From NCBI GenBank assembly GCA_025024175.1, contig QCXZ01000064.1:7192001-7256000 (forward strand): 64,000 bases of DNA, in the 5' to 3' direction. The position numbers and the translations under genes were made by a program. This document shows positions 11,306 to 22,373 of the stretch, one piece after another. The notes under the pieces were generated by a model. The model was not told the origin of the DNA, did not search any database, and saw only the letters and a list, made by a program, of their open reading frames with translations. How positions within the stretch are numbered: the stretch's first letter is position 1; every line of letters begins with the position of its first letter. Origin of the DNA: Rhyzopertha dominica (taxonomy: Eukaryota > Arthropoda > Insecta > Coleoptera > Bostrichidae).

Positions 11306-14300
11306 ATGAGGCAAGTTCAAATGAGGTTATTGTTTTTAACTAGAAAAGTGCATAGTTTAAAAAATATGGATTCAGAAAGTACAACTAACGGTGTTCTGCA
11401 AATAGTAAAAGAAGGCCTAGCTACCATAAAAACATCAGGAAAAGTATTTTACAACCCTGTACAAGAGTTTAACCGAGATTTGAGGTATCTAAGTACTTGA
11501 ATTTATTCTTATACTTGTACATAAAATGTGTCATTACAGTATTGCAGCTATAACTGCGTTTGTCAAGTATTACAAGTCATCATTAGGACATAGAAAAAAC
11601 ACTCATACTATTCCTGTAAATGAAGAATCATGTTATGAAGCCGGTAATTATTATACTGATGGTGTAACTGTACTAGAAGCACTAGCAGCAACAGGTCTGA
11701 GAAGTATACGATACGCAAAAGAAATACCTGGCATAAATAATATCATAGCGAATGATATATCTGAAAAGGCTGTGCATGATATGGTTGCAAATATAAAAGA
11801 TAATAATGTTGAACACTTGGTTACTTCGAGCCATGATGATGCTACGTAAGGATACTATTAATTTTATAACAACATTACATTATTACATACAAATGCTTGT
11901 AAGAAATGCTGTTATTTCGAAAACACTTCCTGTGTGGTGAAAACCAGTCGCTGTCCTTTAGAAATCATCAAACTGAGCAGATAGGCACCCAAACTTTGAG
12001 AAATAAAATAAAAAAATCACACTCCATATGGAACAGTTGGATATTTGTGAATTCCTCAACTTTAGACATAATATGATAACTCATTTGAAAGCTTACATTC
12101 AGCAATAGACGTTTCGAAGCCTTGATGAATAAAATTTTTCTTTGATGGTTTAACATTTAAAGACATCAAATTGAATTCAAAATTACAATTTTTTAACTGA
12201 ACTCCTGTTATTTGAAGTAGTCGTTTTGTGATCGTGTCATGTAGAAAAATATAGGAAGTGATAACTGTTAGTGGTTTTAAAATAATAATTTACAGACCAT
12301 ATAAATAAGCAAATGAAGAATAAAAATCACCTTTGTGTATTATTGCTAAAAGTGTTTTTTGTTACTAGGATGCTAATGTATCGCCATCGCCAAAAAAACC
12401 AGTTCGACGTAATAGATTTAGATCCTTATGGATGTCCTTCAACATTTTTAGATTCTGCAGTGCAGTCCGTCAAAGACGGTGGCCTACTATTGGTCACAGC
12501 CACAGATATGGCTATTTTAGCTGGTAATTCACCAGAAACATGTTATGTCAAATATGGTGCCGTATCATTAAAGATAAAATGTTGTCATGAGATGGTAAGT
12601 TGTTTAAATCTGCAAAATGTGGGTAACTTTGCATTCTTGTGTTATCTGCAATATTTAACATACATATTTTATATTACAATAATATTTACTATGCTCATTG
12701 TTTTAGCATTAAGAATTGTAACATTAATACTTTTTATTCTGTAGGAAAAAAACATTGTTTTGGTTATATTATTGTGAATAAATTTTTACCCAATAACTAA
12801 TACATAAACAATATTCAAGGTATAAATATACATACGAAACAATAAGGGTTTCCATAATGGTCCCTATAGGACATTACAAGACATCATGTGTTTTTTTAGA
12901 TAAATAACTAAAACACTTTTATCTAGAGCATTGTGTTTTGATGAAATTAAATATGTCATTTTTAGCACCATCATAATACGCTATATTAGTGTGATGTAGA
13001 TGTCGGCCATTTTACTGCGATACGTCAAGATCCCGGATCCAAACCAACCTAGTTGTAATAATGTGCGTGACGGAACTCAGAGTTGGGTGGAATTTTTTAG
13101 TGTTAAAAAGTATTTTAAAGTGTTACTGTGTATGTTTGAGTAGCTTACACTACTTGGCTTTACTTAGCAAGTGTTACAACACGAAATTACATTTAGATAC
13201 AATGTATTGTTGAAAAGCTGAACATACACTAAGTACGTGTGTGGAGCATTACAATTTATAAGTTTTACCAGAAAATGTTAATGGGTTGGGTCCCTGGACG
13301 TTCCCATTATAATGAGAGAGAAACGTGTAATCTTTACAGCACTTCATTTAAGTTGTTTTAAAACAATAGATTGCAACTAAATGTATTTTTGGTTGTAATA
13401 CTAAATTACACGAAGGAACTTAAACCACTACACTACACTGCTACATATTAGCAAAATTATAGTATACTACAATATTTTGAAGTGGTACTGTGTATGTTTG
13501 AGTGGTTTACATACCTTTGTATTATTACAAACCGAAATTACATTAAGTTGCCATCTATTGTCGAAAGGCAATCTAAAATAAGTGATATATTTTAGGCCGG
13601 GTTATACGAAGGAACTGTATGTGCTCAAATTGTTGACCAGTCTACTGAATATTTTCAAATTTGATTATCTTGTTCTGAATGTCTCCAAATATAATTTATT
13701 AGCCAAAATTGAGCTTTGATCGGATTGAAAATAAATCCTACGCATATCTGTTTTTTTCTAAATTCGAAATATTCATATTTAGGCAGTTTGTGTAATATAA
13801 CGTAAAGTTGTGACATGGAAACAAGATTGTTACTTATAAACAGCACAACTTCAAATAGAGCATTGTTATTATATTGTTTTGTTTATTAATCATGGCCAAC
13901 ACAGCTACAGCACTGAAGATACATAATGTTTGTTTTAAAGCAGTTTTTCCAGAATAATGTCCTAACTTTTTTTTTAATAATATAAATATACATATTTTCG
14001 GAATCAGTAAAAAGTCTACCAATTTTAGCATGAAAAATATGTATGTTCCATTTAAAAAGTTGGTGTTGTATTTTAAAAACAAATGATAAGAAATATTGCA
14101 ATTATATAGCTTGAATTACACATAAAATCTATCAAAAAAAATTTATTTGAAAATACAAATAGTAATCAAGATAGAGGTGGCTGAAATTGCCAAAAAAAAG
14201 AGGAATCGAAGATAGCTTAAAAACAAATAAAAGTAGTACCCATTTGTTTTCACCACTGAATGGACTAATGGCTGTGAAAACTGTTTTGATGCATGTTCAG

Positions 14301-17300
14301 TCCTTATATCTGAAAGTCTCAAATCCTATCGAAATCAGACCACCATGCACTTTAAAGACAGTGTTTTTCTAATTTATTTTGATAATTTAAGTAACTAAAT
14401 GAATTTATTCTACATAGGGTCTAAGAATTCTTCTTCAATGTATAGAGGCCCACGCTAACCGATATGGACGATACATTGAGCCCCTTTTGTCTTTATCAGC
14501 TGACTTTTATATAAGAGTATTTGTTAGAATATTCACTGGCCCAAACAAATGTAAACAAACAACAAGGTTTGTATGAACTATCTTTTAGGCAATTTGTAAC
14601 AGTATGCAAATTTTCAGTAAACTCTCAATGGTTTACCATTGTCGAGGTTGTGACAGTTTCAAATTGCAACCGCTCGGTCTTCTAAAGCAGTTAGAAAACA
14701 AACAGTTAAAATACGGATTACCAACGGTACCTCCAGTTACTCAGTCGTGTGAGCATTGTGGTCACACGCATCATGTAAGTTATAAACACAGACATAGTTA
14801 TGTAGATAAGCCCATGTTCTTTTCACAGATGGGTGGCCCGATTTGGTCAGCACCGATACATTCCTTAAGTTTTGTGCAACACGTCTTAAACAGTGCCTCA
14901 GAAAACTTATCTACATACAAACGCATTGAGGGAGTTTTAAATGTGATATTGGAAGAACTTTTGGATTGTCCGTTGTATTACACTTTGGACAGCCTTTGCA
15001 AAGTTTTACATGTAGTTACACCACCACTGCTGATATTCAGGTAAAGGTAATTATATTCACTTAGGGCAAATCAGTCTGTAATAAGTGTACAAGCAGTGAT
15101 GTTAAAATTACTTCACAATGTGTAATTTATTACAATTACTTTGAGTAAATTGTAATTAATTAGAATAGAAATTACTAAATATGTTAATGTAATTAATTAC
15201 AATTACACCCTTTGATGTAATTTCAAATAATCAATTATATCTGCTCCTTGGATAGGTTGGAAAAAGTTTTATACAAAATCTCTTTACTATACAGGTAGTA
15301 ATGGCAGTTGTGTCTTGAAATGAAACTGTTTTTGTGAAAAGATGCTTCATAAAAAGAACATAATCAAAGTTAGTAAGAATTTAGGATGGCAATGCCACCT
15401 GTCAGCATTACACTGGTGACAAAGCCACCTAGCTGCCTTATCGGGTACTACTTTCTAAATGAAGTGACCTGTAGCCTGACAAAATTGGCATGCAACTGCA
15501 TACTTCAATTTGACAGTAGGAGCAGGCCCCCACGGCACTTTTTGCTGCGGGCAAGAACCGTCATACATTAAAATGCATGTCTATGCTGTGCTGTCTACAC
15601 ACTGATCTCTAAATATTTGTTATATATTTAAGCCACTTTTGTGCCTAGCCGCTGGTCCTTGTACTAAAATTTTGACAAAGGTTCGCTTCTGCGGTAAATA
15701 TAACATTAATGATTGACAGTTAAAATCGTGAACTCATCATCTGTCTGCAGATTTCCAAAAGATGATCGTTGTAGTGTTTGAGTAAGAAACATGTACCGTA
15801 CAAACTGTATGTTACGTTTACTCATAACCATATTATATAGTTAAGGATCTAACCTAAAATTTGAACACGCCGTTAAATTGATAGTACGAGTACCAGCGGC
15901 ATGGTGGCTACTTATCACAGTTTTGAATGACTTATGCGACATCCAGTTATTTAGAGATCAATGTGTCTACACCTCAACCAACTGCATATAGATCTATTTC
16001 GCTGTCATTACAGCTAATCGGTGCAGTTTAGGTCTAGTGTAGACAGCACGTTAAGGCAGCTAGGTGGCTTTGTCATCATGTCAGTGGAATGCTGACAGAT
16101 GGCATTGCCATCCTAAATTCTTACTTACATCATACCATTGCTTTGGTATATAAGCAAAACCAGTTCTATACCATGCTGTCTACACTAGACCTAAACTGCA
16201 CTGATGAGCTGTAATGACAGCCTAATAGATCTATCTGCAGTATGCAGTTGGTTAAGGTGTAGTGTAGACAGCACAGCATAGACATGCATTATAATCAAAG
16301 TTGTTTTTGTCCTCAAGTTTATGTAGAGCCCATTCCCAAAATTGTGCAGCTGTAAAACTGCATCATCCAATTCTTATACCAGTTGAATGTCATAGGGATA
16401 AAATTTATTTCTGTGCACTATTCACAAAGTGTGGTTGACTAGACCCACTGGTTAACACGCGGTTGATGGGCAGTTGTCATGGAAACGGTTCTCTTTAAGG
16501 GTTCTTCATTGTTGCTGCCAATGGCAACGGCTGGTTAACCACGCTTTGTGCAACGGAGCCATAGAGGCTTAACTCACTTCTAAATCCCGACATTTCTCTT
16601 GTACTTCGATGTAGCAGCAGCTACTTTTCACTTAATAGGATTGCTATAACATTACTTACTGTTAACACTATACTCTTATCTATTTCAACACCATACAAGC
16701 AATATAAGTAAAGCTTTTGTATGATCGTCTGGTCTTCTGAAAAGGATTTCAGCCCTTCAGCAGTGTAGCTAAATTACGGTCAGCATGGTTATCTATAACG
16801 CAGGTTGTGGTACAAACACTAAACTTGAAAATTTTCAAAAAATGTCAAATAACTCACTAACTGTGTGTAATAAATTATTAAGATTTATTTTTTATGATAA
16901 ATCCAAAAATGCAATAATATACAGGTTGTTTCGTTAAAAGTATGAAGTTGGTGCTCACTTCTGGTATAGGCGGAAGTTTGCCACCTTTGTTAAGCACTTA
17001 AGCCTAGATAATTTTAATTTGAATGTTTCATTTGTACACTCCATCAATCATATAATTGCCACGAATGTAAATTTTTTTTCTGTTCTGGAATTAACAAATT
17101 GTTAATGTAAATGTGATTTTATCACTAATATTAATGCATTTTTAAGTTTTTCAATTTGTTCAAACGTCTGTTAGTATAATTGTACAAATCGTTTCATTTT
17201 TCTTCCTTTCCAAGTAATTTTCAAAAAAAGCATTTCATTTTTAAATTATTGTAATTGAGCTTCATATGAAAATATTAAATCTTTTTCAAAAAAATATTTA

Positions 17301-17764
17301 TTTTTTTAAAGGTCAGCACTATTAAACGCCGGCTACAAAGTTTCGTTAACTCACATGCACAAAGCAAGTATAAAAACCAACGCCCCAACTAAAGTTATAT
17401 GGGATATAATGCGCTGCTGGCAGTTGAAAAATCCTGTCAACCCCAAGCGTTTGTTAGAGAACAGTCCAGCGACAAACATCTTGAAAGTTAAACCCGAAAA
17501 AGAGTATTCTTTCGAGCTGCATCCAGAGGCCAATCCGGAATCTAGAAAGGCAGGATTTGTTAGATTCCAAGAAAACCCATTGCCACATTGGGGTCCTGGT
17601 ACGAGGTCGACTGCAATGTTAGTGATTTGATGTTGCTACAGGGTTGAATAAAACTGACAGAAAATTGTTTTAGGATTGGTGAACAGCGCATGGACAAAAG
17701 CAAAAGGAACCAGGGAAAAAGAAAAAGAGAGACCTCAGAGGAAAATTCTGTACAAGCTGTTGAT
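11306..17764 (+). CDS. TRMT1: tRNA (guanine-26-N2)-dimethyltransferase, TRMT1 / Trm1
   Basis: Seven exons: 11306-11484, 11540-11845, 12369-12594, 14418-14566, 14618-15040, 17312-17617, 17674-17764. Phases join cleanly to about 559 residues. The enzyme uses S-adenosylmethionine to make N2,N2-dimethylguanosine at position 26 of nuclear and mitochondrial tRNAs. The family signature [11 protein letters not shown] spans the exon 1/2 junction; the SAM-binding motif [11 protein letters not shown] is near residue 105; the DLDPYG catalytic motif is near residue 178; then [11 protein letters not shown]. Exon 5 has paired CxxC motifs (CRGC, CEHC) typical of Trm1. The C-terminal domain has RSALLNAGY and NPLPHWGP. 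The first Met (or the one at 11321) starts a basic, hydrophobic leader that could target mitochondria; an in-frame stop lies just upstream. A later Met (MDSEST, near 11368) could give a non-mitochondrial form. The protein ends with a basic tail and lacks the CCCH finger of vertebrate TRMT1. Confidence 0.95.
13085..13625. repeat. Diverged tandem duplication in TRMT1 intron 3
   Basis: Two direct copies share ACTGTGTATGTTTGAGTRG and a following CGAAATTACATT block (about 13120-13250 and 13480-13600). Both are associated with an ACGAAGGAACT motif (13411 and 13606). The spacing is about 350 bp. This looks like a decayed tandem duplication of an unnamed intronic repeat. Confidence 0.5.
15369..16289. 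repeat. Nested MITE cluster with large inverted arms in TRMT1 intron 5
   Basis: An outer pair of nearly identical arms of about 75 bp (15369-15445 and 16047-16126) contains TTAGGATGGCAATGCCA and its complement. A second family with TGCTGTCTACAC termini is interleaved: one pair of arms at about 15569-15610 and 16245-16289 (ATGCATGTCTATGCTGTGCT and complement), another short unit at about 16179-16280, and another inverted copy at 15960-16046. The sequence ATAATCAAAGTT occurs just outside both edges of the cluster (15359 and 16291), which could be a target duplication. Non-autonomous DNA elements nested in one another is the best reading; I cannot assign a superfamily. Confidence 0.7.
16421..16553. 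repeat. Short MITE of about 133 bp with inverted ends
   Basis: The left end TTCACAAAGTGTGGTTGACT matches the complement of the right end GGTTAACCACGCTTTGTGCA. The interior holds the palindrome-like GTTGTCATGGAAAC (16473-16486), which fits the RFX X-box consensus. It lies in TRMT1 intron 5. Confidence 0.65.
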
Positions 17765-17768
17765 TTTA

Positions 17769-17774
17769 ATAAAA
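17769..17774 (+). terminator. TRMT1 polyadenylation signal
   Basis: AATAAA lies 4 bp after the TRMT1 TGA stop (17762-17764) and is followed by T-rich sequence. This implies a very short 3' UTR; other AATAAA copies downstream could also be used. Confidence 0.5.
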
Positions 17775-19582
17775 AGTAGAAAAAAATTTAAATTTTGTTT
17801 TTTTTTTATTATACGACAGTCACACTAATACTGAAGATTTATTTCATGACAGCTAAAAACTGGTACTGAGGTTAAAAAAGGAAGTTTTACAATACTCTTC
17901 AATGCAAATCGAAACTAGGTCTATTTAATTTTATTTCTTAAATAACGTATGAGGTGGTGGCAAAAATGTTCTTAATTAATATGGTCAGTAAACTAATATA
18001 GTGAACTACACTGCTGTATATGTGGAAGTTTTGCAAAAAGTTCTTGCATGTTTCATAATTTACCGTTTCTTCTAATAGTGCAAGTATGACTGTCTTTTAA
18101 TTGAATAGTAGTAGTGGTCATAGTTGTAAATATCTTTTTTTTTAATTTGTATTTTGGGGGCTTTTCGACCTTGTATTATTCAGTAAAGAACTCTTTTTTC
18201 CAATGTCTAACTTTCGATATTTATTTGAGATCTTTTTCAGGACTACTACAATGCAAGACATTTCTTTAAGTTACTTACTATTTAAAAATACATAGCATGC
18301 AGTAAATGATGGAAAAAAGAATTCAGCTAATATCACATCCAAATTTTGTTATTATCATTATAAGTTTTAGCACACTTAAAAAGCTCGATATACGGTTAGT
18401 TATTTGAGAATCTTAATATGATTTTTATATATATTATTACAGTTTTCTGGAACTTGGTGCCTTTTTTCCATTTGGTAACTGCTAGTTCCCACAGAAGGTG
18501 GTCTATTTTTACCACTGAATTTTCCAAGTGTCACAAAACCAATGAAGGTAGGTTGCTATTTTTGCCACACAACCTTAATATACAAATCAAATAATGAGGA
18601 AATCGCATTTGCTATATATGTGTCAACATAATTCGTTGAATATTGAAAGTAGGTCAATTAAATGTAGCAATCGATTACAGAGTATGAAAATGTTACACAA
18701 TACAAAGGGAATGAACTCAGGTATAGTGCTCCTCATGGCAAAAAATTTCTTTGTGTGGCCATTTTTGCGTAAAATTCACTGTTTATAAAATTGACGGACC
18801 ATAAAACACTGCCTTTCACAATTTTTTCCCGAAAACCATAACAAGCTAACTAGAAACTTCTTTGGGAATTGGTATACTCAGTTTTCTTTTTTCAAAACAC
18901 TATGAATTAATTGCAAATGACATACTAGACTACTATGTGGATCAACTTACACTTCAGAAATACAATAACCCTATAATCAGCCTGAGTTGAAAACAATCTA
19001 GGTAACAACCTTTGTATATTTATCGCCACTAGCAAATGCATGTGGGCTCAATTCATCTTCTAGTATTTCAATGAATTCAATAAACATTCGCCATTTTAGT
19101 GATATCATTCTCTAAATAACTGCTGATAATTTATATGTGGTAATAGATTATTATGCAGGATCATGCCATCATATATTAGATTTATGCTGCAAAACTGCTG
19201 ATAAAGACTACAGAAAACAGAAATGCATTTTATCACGAAATTCTACTTTAAAAACGAATACATACTAAGCAATGCCCAACATAAGATGTATCTAAAATAT
19301 AAAATAGATATAAAGTAATAAAGCTGTATACTATGACCAGTCTCAGACTAGCTTAGCTGATTGGCTGATTTGCATAACTAATAAGCACTATAATTGCAAG
19401 AAATGATTGATGAAACCATAGATTAACTAATTATCTATGAGGAAATTAATAATGAGACGGTGAGATGAATTAGAATTTAGTAACAGTATCAAATGTACTT
19501 TATGAAAAAGTAACTATTTCTATAAAAATGTAAATAATAGTGAAAAAAAATTTTTTAGCCTAGTTTTGTCAACTACAGTGAT

Positions 19583-19690
19583 CAGTGTTGTTAAGTAATT
19601 AATTGAATTCTCAAAAAAGTAATTGAATACTTTCACTGTAATTAAAGCAGTTACAAAAATATTTTTAATAAACAAGAATGATAATAAAAA
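19583..19690 (+). repeat. hAT-like MITE end, CAGTGTTG family
   Basis: Begins CAGTGTTGTTAAGTAATTAA and continues with AAGTAATTGAATACTTT and AAAGCAGTTA. The reverse complement of 58900-59021 shares the same terminal 20 bases and a similar interior, so this is a dispersed family. CAGTGTTG ends are typical of hAT terminal inverted repeats. A related AT-rich TAATTGTAATTAATTACA tract lies at 15100-15240. Confidence 0.55.
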
Positions 19691-20114
19691 TAACAGTCGT
19701 TGAAAGACATATACATATAAAGGCAAAAGCAACGATGTGCTGGGAGAAGTCATAGAGTTGACACACATATTACTGGAGATTAGAAGTATTTTTTTTTAAT
19801 TTTATCGCTTTAGTTTTATAATCATTTCTAATTTATCAAATTTTTAGCACAACCTTGATACAATTTATAATGTGGAAACACAAATATTAGCAATACATAA
19901 TGAATTAGTTAACTGCACTGGCAGCCAAGGGTTAAAAAAACTAGTATTTTTTTTAATGACTTCGGTGTTCAGAACGTTGCGCCTCTGTTTATGGACCTAG
20001 AGGTCGTAGTTAAAGTACCACACAGGACATAAGTGTTAAGAGTGTGTCTGTATCATGGAAGAACGTGGCCTAATTGTCAAAAATTGACAGCACTATTAAG
20101 TTTCAGAGCTACTA

Positions 20115-20148
20115 CTGAGGAAGACACCGACATGAGTGTCGAAACGTC
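20115..20148 (+). ncRNA. Hammerhead-ribozyme-like motif (Penelope-type repeat)
   Basis: The sequence is CTGAGGA, then helix-II arms GACAC (20123-20127) and GTGTC (20136-20140) around the loop CGACATGA, then GAAAC and GTC. This is the hammerhead core order with one change (CUGAGGA in place of CUGAUGA). The GAAACGUC ending is the form seen in minimal, dimer-forming hammerheads of Penelope-like elements and retrozymes. The flanks show no coding remnant, so it may be a solo repeat. Confidence 0.5.
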
Positions 20149-20251
20149 AAAGTCAAATAAGCAACATGGGAAGCAACCCAGAAAACAACATGTCAGAGCT
20201 ATTAGGAATTATAGATCGATCAAAATTATTCATTTTAATGGAAAAATAGAT

Positions 20252-21300
20252 TAAGTGTTATCCAAACATTTATAGGTGGATATGATGAATGGGCACATAA
20301 TAAATGGAAAAAACAAAAAAGCGTGAACAGGAGTATGGGAGGTTAAAAAGACCTCAAAATAAATCGCATTCTTGCGAATTTCAGCGAAAGTAAACATAAA
20401 ACAAAAATTATTCAATACAAAAATCAATGACCTCTGTCTCGTCATTTTTTAATCTAACTTTAAAATTTCCGAGAATATTGTGAAAAATTGACCTTTATTG
20501 TTTTCTCGTTTTTTATTTTTCATTTCCACAAAAATAATCTAATTTTAATGAAACTTTCTGTGCCTGAAATTATCACAATTTTTCTGATTAAAAAATCAAG
20601 ATGTTTCAGAGATATTTGTTTTCCAGTCCAAGAAAAAACTATGGGAAAAAATTATCTTACGAGTTCTGCTGGTGTTCATGTTTTTTATTTAACTTTTTGG
20701 TAAAATAATAAACTTGCAGTCACAGTCAAGAAGATAGATGCTCAGAAATGCAAAGGAAACAAAAAATGACTTTTGTAACAATGAATTTTTCAATAAAAAT
20801 TGCTAAAATAATTTTAAAAAATTACCTAAAATAAAATCAATATGGTACTGATAAAAATACTAAAGAAACTGTTTCATTGTTTATTATTCCAAAATTTTAT
20901 TTTTTTATAAACTTTTACAGTTTCTTTATTTTTATCTATAATTATATGTCAAGATGAAAAAAAGAGCTCCGGTAATGATTTTTTTTTAGTAGGAATAGCC
21001 CATGAAAAGCGTTTTGGACGGGAAAACAGGAATGTCTTGGAAACACCTTGATTTTTAAATCCATAGAAATTGTGGTTATTTTAGACAAATAAAGGTATAT
21101 TTTCAGTTTCATTAAAATTAGAATATTTTTGTGGAAATTGTAAATAAAAACGAGAAACAAAATAAATATCGTTTTTTCACCTTTTTTTGGGAATTTTAAG
21201 GTTATATTAAAAACGGAACAAATGCAAGACTGTGATTTTTGACGGGCTTTTTACCCCCTCCCATATTTGGATGTTTTCTATCTAAATGCAATTTGGTTGG
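20252..21300. repeat. Fold-back element with arms of about 400-600 bp
   Basis: The left arm (about 20252-20880) and right arm (about 20890-21300, inverted) share blocks such as GTTTCTCGTTTTTATTT, TTTCCACAAAAATA, TCTAATTTTAATGAAACT and the ATCAAG.TGTTTC region. A diverged direct copy of the left arm lies at 35997-36490 and starts with the same AAGTGTTATC.AAACAT sequence. No coding capacity. Its right edge is about 330 bp downstream of the thymidylate kinase stop. Confidence 0.6.
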
Positions 21301-21629
21301 ATTAAAAAAAAATAATTATAAAGGTATAAATCGTCAGAATAATAAAAATTAATAGTATTTAACATTTTAATAAATATTCAAGTTGTTTTTCGAGGTGGTT
21401 ATACACACAAAGTTATTGAATCACATTAGTCACACCAAAGTAATACACTTCAAAAACTAACATTACACTTACACCAGGGGTGTGTCTACTAGTCTACAAA
21501 ATACAAGAAAAAAACTATAAATGAAATACAAGAAAAGATTTATAATACAATGAAAACCATATACCAAAAGAAAAACTTATATTCTGAGTATCATATTCGA
21601 AAAAGTTATTAACTATTCGAGTAATAAAT

Positions 21630-22373
21630 TTATATAACATTTTCAGCACGATATCCATTCTGGCGAACATTTTCAAAATCTAAGCTTTGCAAAGGATTGC
21701 CCTGAACCTCCTCAATTCTGTTCAAAGCTTCTTTAAGGAGTTTCTTGTGTACCTCTTCAACTGTACCGCTTGCATCGATTTCTCTCCAGTTGTCATCTTG
21801 ATCACACAACTGATAAAACATCTCAGACACACGTTTCTGGAACGCTAAAGTTTCATAGCGTTCGTTGCCAAATCCTGGCCGATTTTCCATTTCTTCCTGG
21901 GTTAAGGTCAATAAAAATACCAGATCAGGTTTCGGCAGTCCAGTTTCAGGGTGTTTGCACCATTCGAGGTTCATGTCTGCCAAAATAGAAATGCACAATT
22001 AATCCACCATATGTTGTAAACGTAAAGCAACATTACCTTTTTTAACTGCAGAAAATGCGACACCAGAATAAGAATATCTGTCTACTACTAATGTCGTACC
22101 CTCAAAAAGTAATCGTTTCATTTTATCGACATTCTCCCATCTGTTAGCCGTGAACAATAAATGTACGGCGTAGTCATTCAAATCGACATCTTTGCTGCTA
22201 AGATATTCGTTAATTAGCTTTCCTGTGTATGTAGTTCTATCGGGAAACACCATGAGTTCAGCAGGAATACTCAAGGTTTTGAGAGATTCTACAAGTTTTC
22301 TGCATTGTGTAGATTTACCAGATCTATCCACTCCTTCCAGCACAATTAGGGCACCTCTTTTTATGTTGCTCAT
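21630..22373 (-). CDS. DTYMK: Thymidylate kinase (dTMP kinase)
   Basis: Two exons on the minus strand, 22373-22037 and 21976-21630, joined in phase 1 to 227 residues; family members are about 205-215. It phosphorylates dTMP to dTDP with ATP, an essential step of dTTP synthesis. The P-loop LEGVDRSGKSTQ lies near residues 12-23. FPDRTTYTGKLIN binds dTMP, LLFTANRWE follows, and VVDRYSYSGVAFS is the DR[YH] motif near residue 100. Exon 2 carries DMNLEWCKHPETGLPKPDL, then the lid region, and E-R-YE (NERYETLAFQ). The intron is 60 bp with a GTAATG donor and TTGGCAG acceptor. All key residues look intact. Confidence 0.96.

Larger units (their letters stand above)
17781..20250. other. Intergenic between TRMT1 and the repeat block before thymidylate kinase
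   Basis: No protein gene recognised. It contains a hAT-like repeat end at 19583 and a Penelope-type hammerhead-like motif at 20115-20148. Open frames here are short and AT-biased. Confidence 0.4.
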
